This document shows positions 1 through 6,704 of a stretch of DNA of 64,000 nt, piece after piece; position 1 is the first letter of the stretch, and each line of letters starts with the position of its first letter. The DNA is from an uncultured Lachnospiraceae bacterium. Lineage in GTDB: Bacteria; Bacillota; Clostridia; Lachnospirales; Lachnospiraceae. A program made the translations under genes and the position numbers. The stretch lies in the NCBI GenBank assembly GCA_910577045.1, contig CAJTLB010000006.1, positions 1 through 64,000 on the forward strand, written 5' to 3'. The notes under the pieces were generated by a model. The model did no database searches. It had not been told where the DNA came from and saw nothing but the letters and a program-made list of their open reading frames with translations.

Positions 1-140
1 CAAAGAATCAGACTTTTTCAGTGCCCTCGAAAACAAGGGGTTCCGGCACATTGGCTGTTGCTGGAATCCCTTGTTTGGTTTTAGGGCTGTGCCAGGGTGG
101 CACGGGAGCGGCAGTTACAGACGACCACAGTGGTCACAAG

Positions 141-255
141 TCTGACCCCTCTGTGGCTGTTTTGACCCCTGCGGCTAAAGGTCTGACCCCTATGGCTGTG
201 AATGTGACCTCTGTGGTCACGGTTTTGACCCCTCCCCTTGTTCAATCTGACCCCT
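141..255. repeat. Iteron-like 21-bp periodic direct repeats
   Basis: The decamer YTGACCCCT with one preceding T recurs at 141, 161, 182, 224 and 246, with a degenerate copy (TGTGACCTCT) at 203. Start-to-start spacings are 20, 21, 21, 21 and 22 bp, close to two helical turns, so all copies face the same side of the DNA. A 13-bp palindrome (GACCAC-A-GTGGTC, 123-135) precedes the array, and GTGACC/GGTCAC arms (204-209, 215-220) lie inside it. No convincing gene covers the region. Such arrays are typical of protein-binding sites, for example multiple transposase sites at the ends of IS21-type elements or replication iterons. Which one applies cannot be told from this sequence. Confidence 0.6.
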
Positions 256-320
256 CAGAACGTTATCGAAGAAGCTCAGATACGCTTGAAAAAAAGTAGA
301 TGCTTTAGTATAATGGAACC

Positions 321-356
321 ATGGCAGAAACGGGAATCTGATGGGATGTCTGCCAT
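321..356. repeat. 8-bp inverted repeat upstream of the Rpn pseudogene
   Basis: ATGGCAGA (321-328) and TCTGCCAT (349-356) form perfect 8-bp arms around a 20-nt loop, just upstream of the broken Rpn gene. No T tract follows. The role is unknown; it may be an operator, a leader hairpin, or chance. Confidence 0.3.
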
Positions 357-374
357 TCATGAGAAAGGCGGTAG

Positions 375-1315
375 ATGCCATTGAGAGCAGATACAATCGC
401 AAAGGATTATGTAAAAGATGTAGGCGTGTTTGCCGATATTTTTAATTACTATATTTACGGTGGGCGGCAGGTGATCCTGCCGGAGCAGCTCACAGAGCGT
501 GATTCCACGAAGATAGCGCTGCTATATGGTGCGGACAGCGCAGTGGTTCCCGTCCAGAAATTCCGTGATGTGCAGAAGCTGTATGTGGCAATGACGGATG
601 GGAAGATGGAATATATCCTTTACTGCGCGGAGAATCAGGCTGAAATTCATTATGCTATGCCTGTTAAGAACAATCTCTATGATGCGCTGGAATACGCAGG
701 GCAGGTGTAAGAGGCGGCAAAGTCGCACCAGAAAGAAATGAAGCGGAAAAAAGAGAAGGGGGAAGCGTTTGCTGAAGAAGGCTGGAAAACACCAAGTGTA
801 GGTGAATTCTTAAGCGGTTTTTGGGTGGAAGACAGGTTGGTACCATCTATCACGGTGACTGTATTTTTCGGCTCGGAAAAGTGGGATGGGCCGTTGAGCC
901 TCTTTGAGATGATGGATGTGTCAGACCCGGAGGTGCTTGCCTGCATGGACAATTACCATGTGCGGCTGATTGCACCGGCGCAGATGGCGGATGAGGAGAT
1001 TATGAAATTCCAGTCCAACATGCGGGAGGTTATGCTGTTCATCAAGTATTCGAAGGATAAGGAAAACTTAAGCAGGATACTGTCGCCAATGAGAGGCGTT
1101 TTCGGGAAGTGGAGCGCAGGGCGGCAGATGTGATTGAAGCAATCACAAATTCGGGCATAAAATATGATGAAGAAGATGAGGTGGTTAATGTGTGCCAGGC
1201 GATTCAGGAAATGAGAAAAGAATCTGAACGAGATGGGGAATTAAAGAAGGCCAGGGAAGCGGCTGGAAAATTGTATGAAATTTTAACAGTGGCCCAGGCG
1301 GCTATTTCCAAATGA
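375..1315 (+). pseudogene. Rpn-family recombination-promoting nuclease (broken)
   Basis: Three consecutive fragments together make one Rpn/transposase_31-type protein, a PD-(D/E)XK family common in gut Clostridia. Recognisable blocks are YIYGGRQVILPEQL, VPVQKFRDVQK, ENQAEIHYAMPV, GEFLSGF, FFGSEKWDGP and REVMLFIKYSKDKE. The first two fragments share a frame and are separated only by a TAA at 708-710; the codons after it continue the family sequence (EAAKSHQKEM). A second lesion lies near 1069-1072. One missing A in a short A run shifts the frame, and restoring it gives LKQDTVANERRFREVERRAADVIEA, of which the last part is present from about 1109 on. A full-length product is therefore impossible. 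Known members promote RecA-independent recombination and often occur in several copies per genome. Confidence 0.75.
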
Positions 1316-1321
1316 TGCCAT

Positions 1322-1335
1322 AGGGTTTTGGGTAC
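1322..1335. repeat. 14-bp direct repeat, left copy
   Basis: AGGGTTTTGGGTAC occurs here, 6 bp after the end of the Rpn pseudogene, and again at 6248-6261. Everything between the copies is mobile-element debris plus a few cargo genes. The pair could be the attachment-site or target duplication of an ancestral element. Confidence 0.4.
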
Positions 1336-1581
1336 TTGCAGGCGAAAGTATTGGAGAATGGCTTACAATCAAGGGTTTTAAGGCTTGGTGGGGTTCATCA
1401 TGGTGGGTGGTGGACCCCTATTTTTGTATTTTTTGATGCCGCTGATAGGATGGCGATAAGGGAAAAATCGTACTATCAGGCAAAAGTATCCCTTATTCGC
1501 AACTATCAAGACTTAAAGGAACTGGACGCAACAGTTGTAAATGCCTTGATAGACAAGATACTTGTTAAGGTCAGGCAGTGA
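1336..1581 (+). pseudogene. Serine recombinase C-terminal remnant (DUF4368-like)
   Basis: From about 1438 the frame reads IREKSYYQAKVSLIRNY followed by QDLKELDATVVNALIDKIL. This resembles the DUF4368 segment at the C terminus of large serine recombinases carried by clostridial conjugative and mobilisable elements. The catalytic resolvase domain and the recombinase domain are absent, and the end is also short of the usual terminal strand. The first 30 or so codons do not match the family and are probably unrelated flank. It overlaps the 3' end of the IS3 remnant on the other strand by about 10 bp, so the two fragments were probably joined by deletion. Confidence 0.5.
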
Positions 1582-2053
1582 ATCGGCGTTTTTCCAAAGG
1601 CGTAGCCTTTCTGGACATGGAAGGAATCAATCCACACTTTTCTGATAGCAAGAAATACTCTTTGGATGAATACTGCCCGCCCTGATCGCTGTGAATGACA
1701 GTCCCTTTCCGAATTTGTCGTTTTGCCTTTTCAATCAGCCGGGTAATCAGCCCATTATCCTGCCGTGTGCCCATTTCGTATGTGACAATAGAATGGTCGA
1801 ATAAATCTTTAATGACAGCAAGGTAGAGTGTTCCCTGTTTCGTGTGGATATAACTGATGTCGCTGACCCACTTTTCATTCGGCTTCTTTGCATGAAAATC
1901 CTGATTCAAAAGATTTTTATAAGTCTTAAATCGGGTGATCCCTTTTTGATAGGGACCTGGACGCCTGATTTCACGATTTGTCTTTCCTTCTCGCTTTAAA
2001 TAGAGTATCTTTTCCCTGATTTCATCCGGGTAACGATTACAACTTCTTCCCAT
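1571..2053 (-). pseudogene. IS3-family transposase remnant, internally deleted
   Basis: The N-terminal 30 residues (GRSCNRYPDEIREKILYLKR) look like the helix-turn-helix start of an OrfA-type protein. They are joined abruptly to an OrfB integrase core containing KPNEKWVSDISYIHT, YLAVIKDLFDHSIV and VIHSDQGGQYSS. The first two catalytic aspartates of the DDE triad are present. The reading stops after MSRKATPLEK, before the catalytic glutamate. The gene has thus lost both its middle and its C terminus and cannot encode an active transposase. No terminal inverted repeats could be identified. Confidence 0.75.
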
Positions 2054-2160
2054 GTTTGCACCTCTTTCTTTTCATTTTAACATATTTTATTCATTTTGTG
2101 TCTGCTTTTTTGGGGGCGGTTCATTTATACCTTTACCCCCTCCCACCGAAAACGCCGTTC

Positions 2161-2172
2161 TATTGCGTAACA
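2161..2172. repeat. TATTGCGTAACA motif, copy 1
   Basis: TATTGCGTAACA followed by ATCCAATCT recurs at 5031-5042 followed by CTCCATTCT, about 18 of 21 positions matching. The two copies flank the BlaI/M56/integrase/methyltransferase block. They may mark old insertion boundaries. The rest of 2054-2252 shows no gene. Confidence 0.3.
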
Positions 2173-2252
2173 ATCCAATCTCTGCACCAATAAGAAAACT
2201 GAAGCGTGGTGGTTGGCTAATAGCCGCGTCCCAGCTCTTTTTATTTTAATTT

Positions 2253-2324
2253 TAAGACCACAGTAGTATTGACAAAATTTTAAGACTGTGGTAGTATATG
2301 AGTGTATTTACTACCACAGTCTTA
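2253..2324 (+). promoter_or_regulatory. blaI promoter with three phased BlaI-type operators
   Basis: A consensus-like promoter is visible: TTGACA (2269-2274), a 17-bp spacer, and TAGTAT (2292-2297), giving a start near 2304. Three 16-bp imperfect dyads of the form TAxxACxxxxGTxxTA lie at 2253-2268, 2281-2296 and 2309-2324. The last two are exact inverted copies of one another (TAAGACTGTGGTAGTA and its complement). The spacing between starts is exactly 28 bp. One operator is upstream of -35, one is between -35 and -10, and one lies over the start site, so binding of the downstream BlaI-family repressor should shut the promoter off. The assignment of operator to repressor is inference from position and from the known autoregulation of BlaI/MecI systems. 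Confidence 0.75.
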
Positions 2325-2342
2325 GAAATGAGGTGTTACCAG

Positions 2343-2702
2343 ATGGATATTAAACTGTTTGACTCTGAACTGAAAGTGATGTCTGTACTTTGGCGCGATG
2401 GCGATGTCCCAGCAAAGTATATTGCTAAATTACTTACCGAGGAATTAGGCTGGAATGTAAATACAACCTATACTCTAATAAAGCGTTGTATTAAAAAGGG
2501 GGCGATTGAACGTTCTAACCCAAACTTTATGTGTCATGCACTTATTCCAAAAGAGGAGGTACAGGAAGCAGAAACAAATGAACTAATCAATAAAATATAT
2601 GATGGTTCTGCCGATAAGCTGTTTGCGGCTTTGCTGGGGCGAAAAAAATTGAGTGCCGCACAAATTGAAAAGTTAAAACAGATTGTCGGGGACTTGGAGT
2701 GA
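2343..2702 (+). CDS. BlaI/MecI-family transcriptional repressor
   Basis: This is a 119-residue winged-helix repressor of the BlaI/MecI/CopY type. MDIKLFDSELKVMSVLW and KYIAKLLTEELGWNVNTTY are characteristic of the N-terminal DNA-binding domain, and the last third is the dimerisation helix region. The start chosen is the ATG at 2343, which has AGGTG 7 bp upstream. An earlier in-frame ATG (2298) lies inside the promoter and is excluded. The gene is followed with a 10-bp gap by an M56 membrane peptidase, the classic repressor/sensor pairing in which the peptidase triggers repressor cleavage. Operators in front of it suggest autoregulation. No beta-lactamase or other obvious target gene is adjacent, so what the pair controls is unknown. 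Confidence 0.88.
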   Translation: MDIKLFDSELKVMSVLWRDGDVPAKYIAKLLTEELGWNVNTTYTLIKRCIKKGAIERSNPNFMCHALIPKEEVQEAETNELINKIYDGSADKLFAALLGRKKLSAAQIEKLKQIVGDLE

Positions 2703-2712
2703 GGTGAAACAA

Positions 2713-4053
2713 ATGAGCCTGTTGCAAATGAGCTTTGTTGGGGCTGTGATGATTTTGGCAATCATTGTTATACGCGTTTTAACAATCAATTTGTTACCGA
2801 AAAAAACTTTTGGGGTACTTTGGGGAATAGCAGTTGTACGGCTGTTGCTCCCGTTTTCTCTCCCCTCTGTGTTTAGCGTGTATTCTCTATTGAGTGAGTA
2901 TACATCTGTCATAGACGCTGCAAAAGGCTCACAAGCAGTCTTAGCATTGCAAACTGAAACGCCCGGACAAATAACCACCATGCACAACAATCTTTCAAGT
3001 ACTGCAAATACCGCTTCTGTGTGGACGGTTATTTGGGCTATTGGTATGCTAATCTCTGCTATGGTTTTTGCCATAGTATATTGGAAATGCCAACAAGAGT
3101 TTCAAACGTCTTTGCCAGTGAACAATGACTTTATCACAAAATGGTTGAATACCCACCAGCAGAAACGTACAATTTCTATTCGACAGTCCAGCCGTTTTTC
3201 TGCCCCACTCACTTATGGGATATTGCGCCCTGTGATTTTAGTGCCAACATCTACCGAATGGGAAAATACAGCTTCGTTACAATATGTTTTAGCGCATGAA
3301 TATGTGCATATCCGGCGTTTTGACAGTATTAAAAAATTTGCGTTGATTATTGTGTTATGTGTGCATTGGTTCAATCCTCTTGTTTGGGCTATGTATATTC
3401 TTGCAAATCGAGATATTGAACTGTCATGTGATGAAGCGGTTGTTCGTCTTTTCGGAGAAAACAAAAAAGCAACTTATGCACGGGTACTAATCAGCATGGA
3501 AGAAACACGGAATGGCTTGACCCCTTTGTGCAACAATTTTAGTAAAAATGCAATCGAGGAAAGGATAAATGCAATTATGAAAATTAAAAAAAATACAATA
3601 TGTTCACTTATCTTAGCAAGTTTTATTGTTGTTGGAACTATGACAGCATTTGCTACCTCTGCAAATGCACAACCACAACAAGCAGAATCTGTGGAACAAA
3701 ACAAAGGTATTGAAATTGTTTCTAAGCCGGATCATCTTCCACAAATTGCTGATAATTTTGGAGTTTTTTTCAAAGAGGGCGGTACACCAGCTAATATTGA
3801 TACAGACAATGTGCAAACGGCTGTTCCTGTTCAAACAGGAGATATTCACGGTGCACCAATAGAAAAAACAGAGGTATCAGAAACTAATCTGCCCAAAAAT
3901 AATATAATCTACTTTGACACAGAAGCAGAACGTAATGAACATTTTCGTGCATTGGAAGCTAATGTTGAAAAAGGTCTTGATCGTTATGCTGGATTTGAAA
4001 ATATGTACGTGGATATAGACACGTCCAAGCCCATAACGTATATTGTAAAGTAA
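2713..4053 (+). CDS. M56-family (BlaR1-like) membrane metallopeptidase
   Basis: This is a 446-residue membrane protein. Hydrophobic segments at the N terminus are followed by the zinc-peptidase signature HEYVHIRRFD (HExxH) in the middle and ELSCDEAVV downstream, as in BlaR1/MecR1 and the wider M56 family. A further transmembrane helix (about residues 297-318) leads into an extracytoplasmic tail of roughly 125 residues. The tail does not show the SxxK or KTG motifs of the penicillin-binding sensor domain, so the signal is probably not a beta-lactam. The start at 2713 has GAGGTG 6 bp upstream; an in-frame codon 30 bp earlier lies inside blaI and lacks a ribosome site. It is expected to cleave the BlaI-family repressor encoded just before it; this is inferred from family knowledge. 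Confidence 0.82.
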   Translation: MSLLQMSFVGAVMILAIIVIRVLTINLLPKKTFGVLWGIAVVRLLLPFSLPSVFSVYSLLSEYTSVIDAAKGSQAVLALQTETPGQITTMHNNLSSTANTASVWTVIWAIGMLISAMVFAIVYWKCQQEFQTSLPVNNDFITKWLNTHQQKRTISIRQSSRFSAPLTYGILRPVILVPTSTEWENTASLQYVLAHEYVHIRRFDSIKKFALIIVLCVHWFNPLVWAMYILANRDIELSCDEAVVRLFGENKKATYARVLISMEETRNGLTPLCNNFSKNAIEERINAIMKIKKNTICSLILASFIVVGTMTAFATSANAQPQQAESVEQNKGIEIVSKPDHLPQIADNFGVFFKEGGTPANIDTDNVQTAVPVQTGDIHGAPIEKTEVSETNLPKNNIIYFDTEAERNEHFRALEANVEKGLDRYAGFENMYVDIDTSKPITYIVK

Positions 4054-4162
4054 ATTTATATAATACGCTAATTCATAAATAAACATTATTTGTAAATCAG
4101 TCATTGAGTGTAAAAGAAAAATGTGGGCGAATGTGACGTGATAGGGACAAAATAAGCCTTGA

Positions 4163-4435
4163 TATTTCTTTTTCCTCAACCAGGACGGTTGCCCGAAAAC
4201 GAATGTAAACTATGCTACTATGTTTCGGGGACTTGCGAAGAAGTACAACAAGTGCCATGAGGAAGCGTTACCTAAAGTAATGGCACCCCACACCCTGCGC
4301 CATACGTTCTGCACCAACTTAGCCAATGCTGGCATGAACCTGAAAGCGTTATAGTATATCATGGGACATTCCAACATTACCATGACGCTGAACTACTATG
4401 CACACGCAACATTCGCTTTCGCAAAGGCTGAAATC
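4163..4435 (+). pseudogene. Tn916-like tyrosine integrase C-terminal remnant
   Basis: The frame reads FLNQDGCPKTNVNYATMF, then MAPHTLRHTFCTNLANAGMN, then YIMGHSNITMTLNYYAHAT. These are the catalytic HxxR, GH and Y blocks of Tn916/Tn1549-type integrases. A TAG at 4352-4354 interrupts the conserved LKALQYIMGH block (L-stop-YIMGH). Everything upstream of about 4163, including the arm-binding domain and the first catalytic arginine, is missing. It is a dead fragment that marks a former conjugative transposon. Confidence 0.8.
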
Positions 4436-4960
4436 AAAATCCTTTCAAAAGATATGGATTACGTTGTATCAATAGAGGATATATGTTTTTCTGATAAATC
4501 TTTTGATGTTATCACAGCTTGCCAATGTTTTTTGTATTTCAACCATGAAACAGTTATGCCTAAATTTTATCGTATGCTAAGAAAAGGAGGAAATATTCTT
4601 GTTTTGTATATGGCATGGCTTCCATTTGAGGATAAGATTGCAGGAGCCAGTGAAAATCTTGTATTAAAATATAATCCAAATTGGAGTGGTGCAGGAGGAA
4701 CGATACATCCAATAGACATACCCGATTGCTACAAAGAAAATTTTGAATTTGTACATCACGAAGAATTTACTATAAGAATACCATTCACTCATGAAAGCTG
4801 GAATGGAAGAATGAAAGCGTGTCGTGGAATTGGTGCTTCGCTTACCAAAAAAGAAATTTCTATGTGGGAACAAGAGTATAGAACACTCCTTAAACATATT
4901 GCGCCTAATGAATTTGATATTTTACATTATGGTGCTATTGTCGAATTAAAAAAGCGTTAA
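4361..4960 (+). pseudogene. Chimeric ORF: integrase tail fused to a SAM methyltransferase fragment
   Basis: The first 27 or so codons are the end of the integrase remnant. From about residue 30 the sequence becomes the C-terminal two thirds of a class I SAM-dependent methyltransferase (EDICFSDKSFDVITACQC, YRMLRKGGNILVLY). The glycine-rich SAM-binding loop (motif I, usually E/DxGxGxG) precedes this point in the family and is absent. The frame is open to 4960. Both parents are truncated, so this is most likely a deletion junction. No ribosome site was found before the ATG at 4361. Confidence 0.6.
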
Positions 4961-5284
4961 ATCCCGATTTGTGCTTATCCTGTGGATTTTTGCGTCTGCA
5001 ACGCCTTAAAAATTAAGCCTTTTCAAACCCTATTGCGTAACACTCCATTCTGTTTTTTGGGAGAGGTCGGGGGATGGGGCGCGGGGCAGAGCCACCGCAA
5101 AACCTACCGACAGCTGCCGAAGTAGTGCAGACGGTTTTGTCGTTAGAATGAAGCGGGCGAAATGGCAATGGCAAAAATTCAGACGGTCAAGGGTTTAAGA
5201 GTGGAGGTTTTTTGCGTCCTTTGCGAAAAAATACTACTCGCCCCATTGACTGTCTGGATAGTCGGGACGGACATAGAACGGGGA
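4961..5284. other. Intergenic region with no recognised gene
   Basis: About 320 bp after the methyltransferase fragment hold the second copy of the TATTGCGTAACA motif (5031-5042) and a comparatively GC-rich stretch (about 5060-5130). No open frame, RNA gene or element end could be supported. It is probably more decayed mobile-element sequence. Confidence 0.5.
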
Positions 5285-5313
5285 TTGATTTCAGCAGGAA
5301 GATGTGCTATACT
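5285..5313 (+). promoter_or_regulatory. Probable promoter of the DMP19-like gene
   Basis: TTGATT (5285-5290) is followed by 17 bp and TATACT (5308-5313), in the right place for a start about 35 bp before the coding sequence. It suggests that the gene is transcribed on its own within the decayed island. Confidence 0.55.
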
Positions 5314-5356
5314 TTGAACCGACAAAATCGGAATATGAAATTAGGAGAATTGAAGT

Positions 5357-5818
5357 ATGAACGATTACGGAAGATTATGGGATGATTACTCCAGCGAGTT
5401 TAATTCAAAGTTAGTAGATTCAAACGGAGATTGGAGCAAACTGGACGAAGATGAACAAGAAATTGCTGCCTTATGGAAGCTATTTGTGGACATAAATAAT
5501 GGAGGATTTATCCAGTTTTTTTGCAACTGGGGATTCCAGTGTTTATGCTATGCCATGCGTGGGTTAAAGCGTATCAAAGATACCAGTCTCTATGAATTAC
5601 TGTCAGACACATATTATGATGTTCTGGAAAAATTCAAAGATGACACCAGATTAACAGAGTATTGGGACATACTGAACTATCTAACAGATGAAGATGAGGA
5701 ACGCCTTGACGCTACCGATACACAGTTCTATGAAATAGAATGTGAACGTTTTACTAAAATGGCTTATGAATATTACCATCAAACATTGAAGAAAACGGTA
5801 ACACCGATTGACACTTAA
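5357..5818 (+). CDS. DMP19/DUF4375-like acidic protein
   Basis: The product has 153 residues, is rich in Asp and Glu, and carries DINNGGFIQFFCNWG, which matches the NGGF-x-QFF core of the DUF4375/DMP19 family. AGGAG lies before the ATG at 5357, and a plausible promoter is present upstream. Neisserial DMP19 is described as a DNA-mimic protein that neutralises a transcription factor. Whether this distant relative behaves that way is not shown. The gene is the only intact one between the integrase/methyltransferase debris and a relaxase remnant, so it is probably cargo of the lost element. Partner and function are unknown. Confidence 0.7.
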   Translation: MNDYGRLWDDYSSEFNSKLVDSNGDWSKLDEDEQEIAALWKLFVDINNGGFIQFFCNWGFQCLCYAMRGLKRIKDTSLYELLSDTYYDVLEKFKDDTRLTEYWDILNYLTDEDEERLDATDTQFYEIECERFTKMAYEYYHQTLKKTVTPIDT

Positions 5819-5940
5819 CACTTCCAGTTTTTAGGTTAAACGAAAAAGTCAAAACAGGGCGGTGGTGACAGGCATTGACTATCCCGCCGCTTTGTCTGTT
5901 ATCGTTTCATATCCTGTGCCCTGCAGGGTTGTTGTTCCCG

Positions 5941-6150
5941 CTATTCCTGCCGTAAGATATTGTAAACGCTCTTTCTGATTTTCTCAGCTTCTTTCACTTT
6001 CTCTTTCAATGTAAGATACCTCTGATTGAGTGCTTTCCTCTCGGCGGTCAGTTTGGCATACTCCGCTTTCCATGCCTTTGTCGAGATTGTAGTCTTGCCG
6101 TTTATCACGCTTTTGAGATAATCTTTTGCCGCCGTAAGCAGGATTTGTCA
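5941..6150 (-). pseudogene. Relaxase (MobA/MobL type) C-terminal remnant
   Basis: Reading the minus strand up to a TAG at 5941-5943 gives about 68 residues: ILLTAAKDYLKSVINGK, then TKAWKAEYAKLTAERKALNQ, then VKEAEKIRKSVYNILRQE. This matches the coiled-coil C terminus of relaxases from Tn1549-like clostridial elements. The catalytic N-terminal part is missing because the frame is lost above about 6150. It supports a conjugative or mobilisable origin for the region. Confidence 0.6.
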
Positions 6151-6247
6151 CAAAAGACGTGCAGCCATATACTATTGTAGGAGGTATTTCAGCAAAGCCG
6201 ATAAAAAAGGTTTGATGAAGAAACTATTTGTGATTTATTTTATATCA

Positions 6248-6261
6248 AGGGTTTTGGGTAC
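6248..6261. repeat. 14-bp direct repeat, right copy
   Basis: This is an exact copy of the AGGGTTTTGGGTAC at 1322-1335. It lies about 100 bp beyond the relaxase remnant, where the sequence changes to the strongly AT-rich resident style. Confidence 0.4.
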
Positions 6262-6692
6262 ACGGGTTTTTTGTATATTTTGTGAAAGAGAATCGGGTTT
6301 ATTATGTTTTAAATAATAATTTTAAGAATATTATAGAATACCAGTTTGATATCCCAGATTTCCAGAGTATTTATGCCTAATGATAAATAACATATGTAAT
6401 GACGTTAGGAAAATAATCGAGTAGAAAGTGATAGTGGCTGTGGTAGTATGGTAAAAAATAAGAATAATAGAAGTTTTTCTGTAAAAAAAATGGTAGCCTG
6501 ATTAAAAATAGGTTATCATTATTTTTTATTGGAGAAGATAGAACATTTTATTTCATTGCATATAGGAAACAATAGTATTAAAAAATAAAAAATTTCCATA
6601 AAAAAGTAGTAAAGACTATCCAGTTGGAGAGTGGACGGAAAAAGGAAGATATTATAAAATAAAATTACTATAGAATAATGGAAGGTTAAAGT
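6262..6692. other. AT-rich intergenic region
   Basis: Strongly AT-rich sequence lies between the island edge and the truncated regulator. A weak stem (about 6490-6520) and A/T tracts are present. No open frame, promoter or RNA could be supported with confidence. Confidence 0.5.
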
Positions 6693-6704
6693 AGGTGGAG
6701 TTGG

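Noticed and set aside
141..255. The repeat array as a CRISPR
   Set aside because: The repeated unit is only about 10 bp with 10-12 bp between units, and no cas genes are present.
375..1315. Programmed frameshift or stop read-through in the Rpn gene
   Set aside because: There is no slippery heptamer or recoding structure, and two independent lesions of different type fit decay.
2713..5818. BlaI, M56 and DMP19 genes as one new defence system
   Set aside because: They are separated by dead integrase and methyltransferase fragments and have separate promoters, so there is no evidence that they act together.
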